From Caulobacter sp. (GTDB lineage Bacteria > Pseudomonadota > Alphaproteobacteria > Caulobacterales > Caulobacteraceae), in the NCBI GenBank assembly GCA_029866155.1, contig JARWZW010000052.1, forward strand, positions 1 to 52,951: 52,951 bases of DNA, written 5' to 3'. Position numbers and translations under genes: made by a program. This document shows positions 17,017 to 25,495 of the stretch, one piece after another (positions within the stretch are counted from its first letter, which is position 1; the number at the start of each line of letters is the position of its first letter). The notes under the pieces are model-generated. The model was not told the DNA's origin. It saw nothing but the letters and a program-made list of their open reading frames with translations, and made no database searches.

Positions 17017-18087
17017 TCAGACCGCCCGGTACCAGGTCACCCCGTCTTCGCCCGGTTCCGCCACGGCCTGGCCGCGACCGATCAGGCAGTTGAGATGGGC
17101 CAGGCTCTCGCCGGTGGCCATACCCATCAGGTCGGGGCCGATGGGCCGGGCGAAAAGGGAGCCGAACACATCGATGGAGCGTTTCGGCTCGGCCAGGGAC
17201 TTTTCCAGCCGGCCCAGCTGCCGTTCATGGCCGGCGATCAGATGGTCTAGCCTGGCATGCAGGCCATGGAAGGGATCGTTATGGGCAGGCAGGACCAGAA
17301 CGCTGTCAGGCACGATCGTCTTCAGCCGCGCCAGGGATGTCAGCCAGTCGGTCAGGGGGTCACCGTCCGGCTCGGTCGGAAACACCGATACGTTCGATGA
17401 GATGCGCGGCAGCACCTGGTCACCGGAAATGAACAGGTTCAGCGCTTCGCACCACAGACAGGCATGGTCCGGCGAATGGCCGTTTCCGGTCACCACCCGC
17501 CAGTCGTTGTCGCCGATCCGGAAAACCTCGCCGTCTTCCATCCGTCGATAGCTGTCGGGGAGCTGGTAGATGGCCTTGCCGAAGCCGCCGAACCGCGTCC
17601 GGTAGTTTTCGATGGCGTCCTCGTCCCAGCCGGCCGCCTTGTAGAATCGCAGACCGTCCTCCGGCGCCTCGCGCCCGGTGTCAGCCACCAGCAGCCGGCA
17701 CTGGAAATATTCCAGCCGGGTCATCCACAGCCGGCACTGGAACTTGCGGGTCAGCCAGCCGGCCAGGCCGATATGGTCGGGATGCAGATGGGTGACGATC
17801 ACCCGGGTGATCGGCAGGTCGCCCAGAACGCCCTTGAAGGCTGTCCGCCAGGCCTGGGCCGTGTCCTTGGTCTGAAGTCCGGTGTCGACGATCGCCCAGC
17901 CTTCTCCATCGCGGATGGCCCAGACATTGATGAAGGCCAGGGAGCCGCCCAGGTGCTGGCGCAGCCACAGGACTCCGGGCGCAACCTCGACGGCGTCGCC
18001 CGCACCGGGGGTCGGAACGGTCTCGAAGGGATAGTCCAGCCTGGGCCGGCGGATCTCCACCGCGATATCCTCTACGCCGTCATGCAT
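17017..18087 (-). CDS. Metallo-beta-lactamase-fold hydrolase
   Basis: 356 residues. The metal-binding motif THLHPDH is at 99-105, and further ligands are likely in GNGHSPDHACLW (His), FISGDQVLP (Asp) and VLPAHNDPF (His), so the binuclear site looks complete. The long C-terminal region (GHERQLGRLEKSL...) matches MBL proteins with an added winged-helix-like tail, often thioesterases or glyoxalase II-like hydrolases. No signal peptide. It is upstream of, and co-directional with, the dehydrogenase at 15970. Substrate unknown. Confidence 0.87.
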   Translation of the reverse strand: MHDGVEDIAVEIRRPRLDYPFETVPTPGAGDAVEVAPGVLWLRQHLGGSLAFINVWAIRDGEGWAIVDTGLQTKDTAQAWRTAFKGVLGDLPITRVIVTHLHPDHIGLAGWLTRKFQCRLWMTRLEYFQCRLLVADTGREAPEDGLRFYKAAGWDEDAIENYRTRFGGFGKAIYQLPDSYRRMEDGEVFRIGDNDWRVVTGNGHSPDHACLWCEALNLFISGDQVLPRISSNVSVFPTEPDGDPLTDWLTSLARLKTIVPDSVLVLPAHNDPFHGLHARLDHLIAGHERQLGRLEKSLAEPKRSIDVFGSLFARPIGPDLMGMATGESLAHLNCLIGRGQAVAEPGEDGVTWYRAV

Positions 18088-18234
18088 ATGCCCGCTCTCC
18101 GATGAACAGGGCCATCATCCGACGTTCAGCGCCGCGCCGCAATTGCGCCCGTAAAGGGAGCCATCTTGACCGCTCCCCCAGCGGCGCGTTTATGAGCGCC
18201 AAAACAACAAAACCACCGCCCAGGAGCCCGGGTC

Positions 18235-19566
18235 ATGAGTCGTCTTCGTATTGGTGTTGCAGCCGCCCTGCTGCTCGCCCTGGCCGCGCCCGTCGCGACC
18301 ACCGCCGCCCCCAAGAAGCCGGCCGCCCTGGCGCCCGGCGCGATCGCTGAAAAGGACCGCACCCGCGGCATGGCCGAGGCGCCCGCCCTGGCCCAGGCTG
18401 GCGGCCTGGCCTGTCAGGTCACCGACGCCCGGTTCGTGATCACCGACGTCAAGGCCAAGATCAACTATTACGAAGTCGCCTGTGACCAGGGCCTGGGCTA
18501 CATCGTGCTGTCCGACCCGGCCAAGCCGGCGCCGACCCTGGCCACCTGTTATGAGGCCAACAAGGCCGTCGGCCCGAAGGGCGAGCCCAGCCCCCTGGCC
18601 TGCAAGCTGCCCGCCAACCTGGACCTTCAGGCCCAGCTGCCGGCCTATGTGGCCAAGGCCAAGTCCAGCTGTGTCATCGAAAAGAGCCGCTATATCGGCG
18701 CCAGCCCGACCAAGACCTTTGTCGAACTGGCCTGCCAGGGCGGCGCCGGCTACATCATGATCACGGCGGCCCCGGCCAACCTGACGGCCGATGTCGAGAT
18801 GTCCAACTGCCTCAACTACGAGGCCGGTTCGACGGTCGGTTGTGAACTGACCGACCGCGCCACCCAGCTGGCTGTGGTCGACACCCTCGTCGCCAGCTCG
18901 GGCAAGGCCTGCACCGTCAAGGACAAGCGCTACGTCCTGACCACCCGCACCGGCAGCAACTGGTTCGAAGCGGCCTGCGACAATGACACGGGCTACATGA
19001 TCGAACAGGCGGCCAATGGCAGCCTGGCCCGCGCCCTGGCCTGCGCCGATGCCGACTTCGTCGGCGGCGGCTGCACCCTGACCGACAGCCGCGCCGCAAA
19101 GACCGAACAGAACGGCCTCTACAGCCGCCTGGCCACCAATGCCGGCTTCAAGTGCAATGTCGAGCAGTACGGCGTGTTCAGCGTCCCGGCCAAGGAAGTG
19201 GTCGAGCTGAAGTGCACCGATCGTCCGGACGGCGCCATCGCCGAGTTCAAGGGCTCGACCGGCGTCATCTACAACTGCGCCCTGGCCGATGCTCAAGGCT
19301 ACCGCTGCTCCTTCACCAAGAAGGACCTGGCCTTCGCCCAGATCACCCGCGATCTGAAGTCCCTGAAAGAGACCACCTGCGTCGTTGGCGACACCCGCGC
19401 CATGGACAAGGCGACCGACACCACGGTCTATCTGGAAGCCGGCTGCAACGACGGCCAGGGCAGCTATGTGATCGGCTACCAGCGCGGCGGCGCCAAGCCC
19501 GTCGAGCTTCTGGCCTGCGTCCAGGCCAAGTCCCTGGGCGGCTGCAAGCTGGCCGGCAACAACTGA
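18235..19566 (+). CDS. Exported protein of five four-cysteine modules, unknown function
   Basis: 443 residues with a signal peptide (about residues 1-25). The mature part is five imperfect repeats of about 80 residues, each with four cysteines: C60/83/105/123, C146/167/192/203, C226/248/270/280, C307/327/348/358 and C382/404/428/437, exactly 20 in all. Each module follows the plan C-V-x-D-x-R-(F/Y)...E-x-x-C...GY(I/V/M)...C...C-x-L. Two disulfides per module are likely. No known family was recognised. GGAG(CCCGGGTC) just before ATG 18235 is weak. A strong terminator follows. Could be a periplasmic binding or surface repeat protein; purely inferred. Confidence 0.82.
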   Translation: MSRLRIGVAAALLLALAAPVATTAAPKKPAALAPGAIAEKDRTRGMAEAPALAQAGGLACQVTDARFVITDVKAKINYYEVACDQGLGYIVLSDPAKPAPTLATCYEANKAVGPKGEPSPLACKLPANLDLQAQLPAYVAKAKSSCVIEKSRYIGASPTKTFVELACQGGAGYIMITAAPANLTADVEMSNCLNYEAGSTVGCELTDRATQLAVVDTLVASSGKACTVKDKRYVLTTRTGSNWFEAACDNDTGYMIEQAANGSLARALACADADFVGGGCTLTDSRAAKTEQNGLYSRLATNAGFKCNVEQYGVFSVPAKEVVELKCTDRPDGAIAEFKGSTGVIYNCALADAQGYRCSFTKKDLAFAQITRDLKSLKETTCVVGDTRAMDKATDTTVYLEAGCNDGQGSYVIGYQRGGAKPVELLACVQAKSLGGCKLAGNN

Positions 19567-19592
19567 TCGCTTTTCAGTCCTGTTGAAACCGG

Positions 19593-19626
19593 AAGGGGCC
19601 CCCCGGCATGCCGGGGGGCCCTTTTC
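19593..19626 (+). terminator. Strong intrinsic terminator
   Basis: A perfect 13-bp GC palindrome (19596-19621) is preceded by AAG and followed by TTTTCTT. It begins 27 bases after the stop of the four-cysteine-module gene. It ends only about 36 bases before the globin ATG. Confidence 0.88.
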
Positions 19627-19661
19627 TTGCCTTGCCGCCTGGCCATTTCTGGAGGCTGCTG

Positions 19662-20057
19662 ATGGATCCGTCCCTGATCGAACAGTCCCTCGAGGCGCTG
19701 GCCGCCCGTGTCGGCGACCCCGCGCCCCTGGTCTATGAGCGGCTCTTCGCGCTCCAGCCGGACGCCCGCGCCCTGTTTGTCGGCGACCGGACTGGCGCCG
19801 CCAGGGGCGAGATGCTGGCCATGGTCTTCGAGGTGCTGATGGACCTGGCGGCGGGCGGAACCACCGGCGCCAACATGATCCGCGCCGAGCGGGTCAATCA
19901 CGACGGCCTTGGCGTCGACCCCGAGGTCTTCGCCAGCTTCTTCGGCGTGGTGGCCCAGGTGGTGCGCGACGGCGCCGGCCCGGACTGGACCCCGCAGATG
20001 GACGCCGCCTGGGACCTGCTGCTGGCCCGGGCGGCGCTGGTTGTCGGCGAAAGCTAG
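19662..20057 (+). CDS. Small globin-like protein
   Basis: 131 residues from ATG 19662, with TGGAGG at 19650-19655. The all-helical pattern LVYERLFALQPDARALFVGD...GEMLAMVFEVLMDL...NMIRAERVNHDGLGVDPEVFASFFGVV...WTPQMDAAWDLLLARAALVV matches bacterial single-domain globins. His80 in VNHDGLGV is the likely haem-proximal ligand, and Glu50 occupies the region where the distal His often sits. May bind O2/NO or act as a redox sensor. The strong terminator 36 bases upstream leaves little room for a separate promoter. Its TAG stop is the first base triplet of the inverted repeat bounding the 20-24 kb cassette. Confidence 0.68.
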   Translation: MDPSLIEQSLEALAARVGDPAPLVYERLFALQPDARALFVGDRTGAARGEMLAMVFEVLMDLAAGGTTGANMIRAERVNHDGLGVDPEVFASFFGVVAQVVRDGAGPDWTPQMDAAWDLLLARAALVVGES

Positions 20058-20423
20058 TGGATAGACCCTGACACTGGAGTGCTGTTGGAGACGGCTCGGC
20101 GAGGGTCCGCTGGCGGGCCTGGAGCCTGTGACCGGGTTCCACCCCTTGCGGACATTCGAAACGAGGCGTTCCCGAGTCTGTGACATGACTCAAAGCAGCG
20201 GTTCGAAGCGTCTGCTTTCGGGAAGCGCCGGGAACCAGATCTCGCGTCTGCTGCTGGCGTTGACACAACCCGCGTTTGCCGGAAGCTAAATGCTGCTGTG
20301 GATTAGGAGCCTGGGAGCGCCCGAGGCGGGCCAGGCTGAAACCACCCGAAAACGCTAAGTCATCAGTAATAGGCGCTTAACCAGCGATGTTCCAAAAAAG
20401 GAAAACAATCAGGGCATGATGTT
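20058..20423 (+). other. 366-base gap inside the cassette, upstream of the chemoreceptor
   Basis: No gene supported. It begins with the left inverted repeat. TTGACA at 20260-20265 with GCTAAAT at 20285-20291 could be a promoter, though the spacing is long for a Caulobacter housekeeping promoter. The last 80 bases are AT-rich, with a TTAACCA at about 20377 resembling half a CtrA site, and AAAAAAGGAAAA ahead of the GTG start. Confidence 0.4.
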
Positions 20424-22367
20424 GTGAAACACATAAAAATCGGGTTCAAGATCGGCGTCGTTTTTTGTGCTTTGACCGTCCTGACATTTGTTGTTTCAGC
20501 CCTCGTTTTCGTGAATCTGCTCCAGATCAGCAAAGCGACAAGCTGGAGCGATCACACCTTTCGGGTGATGGAGCAAATCGACAAAGCCGGGACGTCGATG
20601 GTCGACCAGGAGACCGGCGTCCGCGGATACCTGGTTTCCGGAAACGCCAACTTCCTTGAGCCGTTTCGTAACGGCCGCAGCGGCATTGGCGCCGCCGTCG
20701 CCGAGATGGCGACCTTGACCGCCGACAATGCTGCGCAGCAGGCACGGATCGCCACACTCAAGGTCGAGGTGGCACGGTGGGAGACCGATATAGCCGACCG
20801 GGAGATTGCGCTGGTTGAGGCGGGTGGGTTGGAGGCGGCCCGCGCTCTGGAAGCATCGGGCGCGGGCAAAGCGTCCATGGATGCTATCCGCCAGACTCTA
20901 GGCGAGATGCGTAGCGACGAGGTCAGCTTGCTGGTCGTGCGCGCGGCTGAGCGCGACCACAACATCCTCATGAGCCAGATCTTTCTTGCCGCCGGAGCCT
21001 TCCTCTCGGCGGCGCTCTCTATCGCGCTTGGCCTGACGTTGACCCGTCTGATTGCCCGGCCTGTCAGGGCTCTCAACACAGTCGTCACCAAGATGGCCTC
21101 GGGCGATCTTGCCGTCACGGTCGAGGGACAGGACCGTCGGGACGAGTTGGGCGACTTGGCCAAAGCCGCGCAGATCTTGAAAGACAACAGCCTCAGAGCG
21201 CGGGCACTCGAGGCTGAGGCGGCCGATTTGAGGGCTGCGGCGGATACGGAACGAGGACGCGGTGAAACCGAGCGGCGTCTGGTTGAGGCCGAGCAGACGA
21301 TTGTGATCGGCGCCCTCGCCTCGAGCCTTGGTCTCCTCGCGCAAGGCGATCTGACCGGGCGTATCGAGGTCGAGTTCGGGGGCAAGTTTTCGCAGATCAG
21401 GTTCGATTTCAACGCGGCGGTCGATAGTCTGAAAGAGACAATCGGCGTGATCGGCGGCAACGCCTCCGCCATCCACTCTGAGGCCGGCGAGATCAGCAAG
21501 GCCGCAGACGACCTGTCGCGCCGGACCGAGAAGCAGGCCGCGACGCTCGAACAGACGGCGGCCGCGCTCGACCAGATCACCGCCACGGTCAAGCGCACTG
21601 CCGAGGGTGCCGACCGCGCCGGTACGGTGGTGGCGGAAGCCAAGTCTGCCGCCGAGCAAAGCGGTCAGGTCGTCTCCCGCGCTGTGGCTGCGATGGGCGA
21701 GATCGAGCGGTCCTCGGACCAGATCACCCAGATCATCGGGGTCATCGACGAGATCGCGTTCCAGACCAATCTGCTGGCCCTGAACGCGGGCGTCGAGGCC
21801 GCACGGGCCGGCGACGCGGGTCGCGGCTTTGCCGTGGTGGCCTCCGAGGTGCGGGCCTTGGCCCAGCGCTCGGCCGAGGCCGCTAAAGAAATCAAGTCCC
21901 TGATCGCGGCCAGCAGCGGCCAGGTCAAGGCCGGGGTTGGTCTGGTGGGCGAAACCGGCGAGGCCCTGACGGCCATCGTCGAGCGGGTGGCCGAGATCAA
22001 CGGTCTGATGGCAGAGATCACCGCCTCGGCCAAGGAACAGGCGATGGCGCTCACCGAGGTCAACACGGCCGTCAACCAGATGGACCAGACGACCCAGCAG
22101 AACGCGGCCATGGTGGAGCAGTCCACGGCGGCCAGCCAAAACCTGTCGCAGGAAGCCGAGGAGCTGGCCGCACTGGTCTCGCGCTTCAAAGTCGGAGAGG
22201 GGGGCGCGATCCGCCGCCGTGGCAATGCGGTCCATGCGGCCCAGGCCCGGATCGAGGCCGAGGTGCGTCCGTCCGCCAGCCGCACGGCCGCTGTCGAAAC
22301 CCACCGCCCGGCGCCCCAGTCGGTCGGCAATACGGCCCTGAAGGCCGACGAGTGGGAATCCTTTTGA
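20424..22367 (+). CDS. Methyl-accepting chemotaxis protein with CHASE3-like sensor and CheR tether
   Basis: 647 residues from a GTG start. TM1 is about 10-33. The periplasmic sensor contains DQETGVRGYLVSG (61-73), the CHASE3 signature. TM2 is about 186-206, a HAMP domain 208-260, and a HAMP-like linker around 300-345. The signalling domain has the canonical hairpin tip (IDEIAFQTNLLALNAGVEAARAGD, about 440-465), which contacts CheA and CheW. The protein ends EWESF, matching the xWE(S/T)F pentapeptide that tethers CheR and CheB. Ligand unknown. The cheW gene follows two bases after the stop. The N-terminal third is less GC-rich than neighbouring genes. Confidence 0.95.
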   Translation: MKHIKIGFKIGVVFCALTVLTFVVSALVFVNLLQISKATSWSDHTFRVMEQIDKAGTSMVDQETGVRGYLVSGNANFLEPFRNGRSGIGAAVAEMATLTADNAAQQARIATLKVEVARWETDIADREIALVEAGGLEAARALEASGAGKASMDAIRQTLGEMRSDEVSLLVVRAAERDHNILMSQIFLAAGAFLSAALSIALGLTLTRLIARPVRALNTVVTKMASGDLAVTVEGQDRRDELGDLAKAAQILKDNSLRARALEAEAADLRAAADTERGRGETERRLVEAEQTIVIGALASSLGLLAQGDLTGRIEVEFGGKFSQIRFDFNAAVDSLKETIGVIGGNASAIHSEAGEISKAADDLSRRTEKQAATLEQTAAALDQITATVKRTAEGADRAGTVVAEAKSAAEQSGQVVSRAVAAMGEIERSSDQITQIIGVIDEIAFQTNLLALNAGVEAARAGDAGRGFAVVASEVRALAQRSAEAAKEIKSLIAASSGQVKAGVGLVGETGEALTAIVERVAEINGLMAEITASAKEQAMALTEVNTAVNQMDQTTQQNAAMVEQSTAASQNLSQEAEELAALVSRFKVGEGGAIRRRGNAVHAAQARIEAEVRPSASRTAAVETHRPAPQSVGNTALKADEWESF

Positions 22368-22369
22368 CT

Positions 22370-22861
22370 ATGGCTGCTTCGCGAACAGAGGCGGACGGTA
22401 TGCTGGAACTGATCTCGTTCGAGATCGGGGGTCAGGAATACTGTATCGACGTTCGCTCGGTGCGCGAGATCCGTGGCTGGACCACGACCACACCGATGCC
22501 CCAGACGCCGGACTATGTGCTGGGGGTGATCAACCTGCGTGGGGTGATCATGCCAGTACTGGACCTGAGATCCCGCCTGGGGCTGGGCAGGACCGAGCCG
22601 TCGTCGCGCCACGTCATCGTGGTGATCGAACAGGACACCCGCACCGCCGGCGTCCTGGTGGACGGGGTGCAGGAGACCTTCCAGGTCGCTACCTCCTTGC
22701 TTCAAGTTCCCCCGGCGATGGACAGCGCCACCACAGGCCAGTTTGTCGATGCCATCATCCCACTTGGCGAGCGCATGCTGAGCCGGCTGGTCGTGGGGGC
22801 CCTGCTACCGCGTGAGACCCTGGAGATGACCGAAGCGGGCCGGCACGCCGAGGACGCCTGA
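22370..22861 (+). CDS. cheW: CheW-like chemotaxis adaptor
   Basis: 163 residues from ATG 22370, two bases after the chemoreceptor stop. A CheW domain fills the protein: MLELISFEIGGQEYCIDVRSVREIRGW, then VLGVINLRGVIMPVLDLRSRLGL (the NLRG motif), then VDGVQETFQVATSLLQVPP. CheW links receptors to the CheA kinase. No cheA or cheY is in the window, so the pair must feed into a pathway encoded elsewhere or act as an add-on sensory module. An alternative start at 22400 (MLELIS) would trim ten residues. Confidence 0.93.
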   Translation: MAASRTEADGMLELISFEIGGQEYCIDVRSVREIRGWTTTTPMPQTPDYVLGVINLRGVIMPVLDLRSRLGLGRTEPSSRHVIVVIEQDTRTAGVLVDGVQETFQVATSLLQVPPAMDSATTGQFVDAIIPLGERMLSRLVVGALLPRETLEMTEAGRHAEDA

Positions 22862-22901
22862 AGGCATTTGAGCGGACAGTGACATTTCGCAAAATGGCGC
22901 T

Positions 22902-22930
22902 TTGACGCAAAGCGGGCTGGGGACGATGTT
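22902..22930 (+). promoter_or_regulatory. Possible promoter of the sulfotransferase gene
   Basis: TTGACG at 22902-22907 and GATGTT at 22925-22930 are 17 bases apart in the AT-richer gap after cheW. The -10 match is poor (3 of 6). The gap also holds scattered GCGGACA and its complement TGTCCGC (about 22872 and 23007), resembling decayed intergenic repeats. Confidence 0.28.
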
Positions 22931-23101
22931 TTGGGCGTCTGTTTTGCAGCCGGACGTTAATGACCGGTCCTGGCGCATACCAGACATCGACTTTGAGGAG
23001 ACTGGCTGTCCGCTTTCCCCCCGAAACGGTATTTTGCGGAGTGCGCATTCGGGCATGGTTCAAAGGTCGCACCTGGAATAGCATTGCCCGGCTTTGGGGG
23101 A

Positions 23102-24292
23102 ATGCCTTTGACCGAGACCGTTGAGACGCTGAAAGCGAAGGCGTGCGAGATCACGGGTTTGAACGACTTCGGCGACGCCTGGTTCGAGCAACCGCTTGCG
23201 GCTTGGGCTAAGGACCTTGGCGGACCCTTCCTAAGTGACTCCGGTCGCCGGTTTCTGGCCCGTTTAGCCGTAACAAACCTCTGTCGGCGCCTTGAGGTGA
23301 TCGACTGGTGGACGCGCCACCCGGAGATCGACGACGTACCGATCCCGGCGATCCTGTACATTACCGGGCTTGAGCGCAGCGGCACGACCTTCCTGCACAA
23401 CCTGCTTGCCCTGCACCCAGCCGCCCGACCGCTGTTGCGGTGGGAACTCATGCGTCCGGCCCCCCCGCCCGAAGCCAACTCCTACCTCACCGATCCCCGC
23501 ATCGCCGAGGTCCAGGCCTCGGCCGACCGCCTGCGCGGAACGCTGCTGGAACAGATGCATTGGGTGAATGCCGACGACCCCGAAGAGTGCACTTGGGCCG
23601 CGTTGGACTGCACCGGCCTACTTGGCCGCTCGGCCATCCTATTCATGCCGACCTGGGGCCGATGGATTGCGCAAAACGACCTGACGCCTTCGTTCCTCGA
23701 ATACAGGCGGCTCATCAAGCTCCTGCTCTGGCGCAACCCCCTCAATTCTGGCGGGCATCTTGTGCTCAAGAGCCCGCAGAATTCGCGCAATGTCGGGCAA
23801 TTCTCAGCGGCCTTTCCTGAGGCCTCATTTGTGTTCACTCACCGCGATCCTTTTAGGATTTGCACCTCGAGCTGCACGATGCTGGAGCACAGCACGGCGT
23901 CTCTGACATCTCAGGAAGACTTCTGGCGGCCGGAGGGCCCCGGCGTCACCGAGACGATCCGCCATCTGGAACTCGGACTGACGCGCATGACGGCTTTCGA
24001 TGACGCGCCGGGAGCGAGGGTCACGCACGCGGCCTATCCGGCGCTGATGGCCGATCCAGCCTCTGCCATTCGGCGCATCTACGAGCAGTTGAGGTTCGAC
24101 AGCCCTCGGAACCTTGCTGATCGGATCGCGTCCTTCATCGCGGCCCAATCAGCCGGGAAGCGGGCGCCCGCACCTAAGTCCCTGCCGACCTATGGCCTGG
24201 ATCACGAAACCTTTCTGTCGCGGCCCGTCATCGCGACCTACATGCGGCGCTTTGCAGTCGAACCTGAAACCGTGCGCATGACCGGAGCCTAA
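23102..24292 (+). CDS. PAPS-dependent sulfotransferase family protein
   Basis: 396 residues from ATG 23102; an in-frame TTG at 23084 is also possible. The 5'-phosphosulfate loop is clear in TGLERSGTTFLHN (88-100). The 3'-phosphate-binding segment is VLKSPQNSRNVGQFSAAFPEASFVFTHRDP, with Lys and Ser ahead of the THRDP strand. This is the Sulfotransfer_3 group, which moves sulfate from PAPS to lipids, sugars or small molecules. No signal peptide. It lies inside the inverted-repeat cassette after cheW with a 240-base gap, so it may be transcribed separately. Acceptor unknown. Confidence 0.88.
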   Translation: MPLTETVETLKAKACEITGLNDFGDAWFEQPLAAWAKDLGGPFLSDSGRRFLARLAVTNLCRRLEVIDWWTRHPEIDDVPIPAILYITGLERSGTTFLHNLLALHPAARPLLRWELMRPAPPPEANSYLTDPRIAEVQASADRLRGTLLEQMHWVNADDPEECTWAALDCTGLLGRSAILFMPTWGRWIAQNDLTPSFLEYRRLIKLLLWRNPLNSGGHLVLKSPQNSRNVGQFSAAFPEASFVFTHRDPFRICTSSCTMLEHSTASLTSQEDFWRPEGPGVTETIRHLELGLTRMTAFDDAPGARVTHAAYPALMADPASAIRRIYEQLRFDSPRNLADRIASFIAAQSAGKRAPAPKSLPTYGLDHETFLSRPVIATYMRRFAVEPETVRMTGA

Positions 24293-24476
24293 TAGTCTGG
24301 GTCTTGTTTCAACCGCAACCGACCTCGCTTGCCTCTACTTCTCGGCCAGAAGACAATGACCGCTACCCCCCCCTCTCGGAACTTCGGCAGGCCTGTTTAC
24401 GGGTAGAAAGCCCGAGAGCGGCGAATTCGAGACCAGGGCCGCTCCCGGGAGGACGCCAGGCGTCACATTCTATCCA

Positions 24477-25421
24477 CTAGCCCCTGGCTTCTGCAGCAAT
24501 CGCCTCGGCCGCCGCGAACAGGGCCGGATCGACCTTGGCCTCCACTGCGGCGACATTGTCATCCAGCTGCGAAGGCCGGCTGGCGCCGACAATGGCCGAG
24601 GCGACATTGGGCTCGCGCAGCACCCAGGCCAGGGCAAACTGCGCCAGGGTCAGGCCGGCCTCGGCGGCCAGGGGCTTCATCCGGACCGCCGCCTCCAGCA
24701 CCGGGCGCTGCATCCAGTTCTTCATCGAGCCGCCCATGGCGTCGCTGGCTGCCCGGCTGTCGGCCGGCGGCGGGGCGTCGGGGTCATACTTGCCGGTCAG
24801 CACACCCTGGGCCAGGGGCGACCAGACGATCTGGGAAATGCCATTGGCGGCGCACAGCGGGATGACCTCCTTCTCGGGCCGCCGCCACAGCAGGCTGTAT
24901 TGCGGCTGGCTGGAGACAAAGGCCTCGACCCCGGGGGTCGCCAGGGCGTCCTGGATGTTCTGCGGCGACCATTCGGAAAAGCCGATATAGCGGGCCTTGC
25001 CCTGCCGGACGATCTCGCTGAGGGCCTCGAGCGTCTCCTCAATCGGCGTTTCGGGGTCATAGCGATGGCACTGATAGAGATCGACATGGTCGACCTTCAG
25101 CCGCTTGAGGGAGGCGTCGATCTGCTTGAACACCTGGGCCCGGGACAGGCCCTTGTCGCCGCCGCCCATGTCGCCGAACAGCTTGGTGGCCAGGACATAG
25201 CGGTCGCGGGGAACCCCGGCCAGGGTCTCGCCCAGCACGGTCTCGGCGGCGCCCCTGCCATAGACATTGGCCGTGTCGATCAGGTTGATCCCCAGGTCCA
25301 GGGCCCGGTGCACGCAGGCGGCGGCATTGTCCGCCTCGACCCCGACGCCATAGGTCAGCCATGACCCCAGCGAGATTTCCGAAACCTGCAGATCGCTGGA
25401 TCCCAGCTGACGATAGCGCAT
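24477..25421 (-). CDS. Aldo-keto reductase
   Basis: 314-residue NADPH-dependent TIM-barrel oxidoreductase. The catalytic tetrad is complete: Asp49 and Tyr54 in DTANVYG, Lys80 in LATKLFG, His119 in YQCHRYD. The C-terminal coenzyme motif reads IVGASRPSQLDDN. The text is closest to the AKR7/AKR14-like group near the potassium-channel beta subunit and YghZ. Its TAG stop at 24479-24477 is the outer end of the cassette's right inverted repeat. Substrate is probably a small aldehyde or ketone; not determinable. Confidence 0.92.
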   Translation of the reverse strand: MRYRQLGSSDLQVSEISLGSWLTYGVGVEADNAAACVHRALDLGINLIDTANVYGRGAAETVLGETLAGVPRDRYVLATKLFGDMGGGDKGLSRAQVFKQIDASLKRLKVDHVDLYQCHRYDPETPIEETLEALSEIVRQGKARYIGFSEWSPQNIQDALATPGVEAFVSSQPQYSLLWRRPEKEVIPLCAANGISQIVWSPLAQGVLTGKYDPDAPPPADSRAASDAMGGSMKNWMQRPVLEAAVRMKPLAAEAGLTLAQFALAWVLREPNVASAIVGASRPSQLDDNVAAVEAKVDPALFAAAEAIAAEARG

Positions 25422-25495
25422 GGTGATGACTCCCTGATTTTGCCGTCAGCTTAGGCGGTTGCGGGGGGGAGAGAAGGGAGATTCCGGACAAAAAT

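Larger units (their letters stand above)
20055..24479. mobile_element. Cassette with terminal inverted repeats carrying chemoreceptor, CheW and sulfotransferase
   Basis: The ends are inverted copies: TAGTGGATAGA at 20055-20065 and its complement at 24469-24479. Past a 3-base mismatch the match continues (TGAC, then TGGnGTnCT) to about 20090 and 24444, roughly 27 of 36 positions with one gap. Both outer ends lie in CTAG. Removing the segment and one TA leaves GCTAGC, in which both the globin and the aldo-keto reductase regain their TAG stops. That pattern fits TA-target insertion. There is no transposase inside, so it would be a non-autonomous unit. Intergenic bases inside are visibly more AT-rich than the flanks. 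Confidence 0.6.

Noticed and set aside
20054..20266. 70-residue minus-strand frame at the left end of the cassette as a transposase remnant
   Set aside because: It has no DDE or HTH motif; the text looks like translated intergenic repeat.
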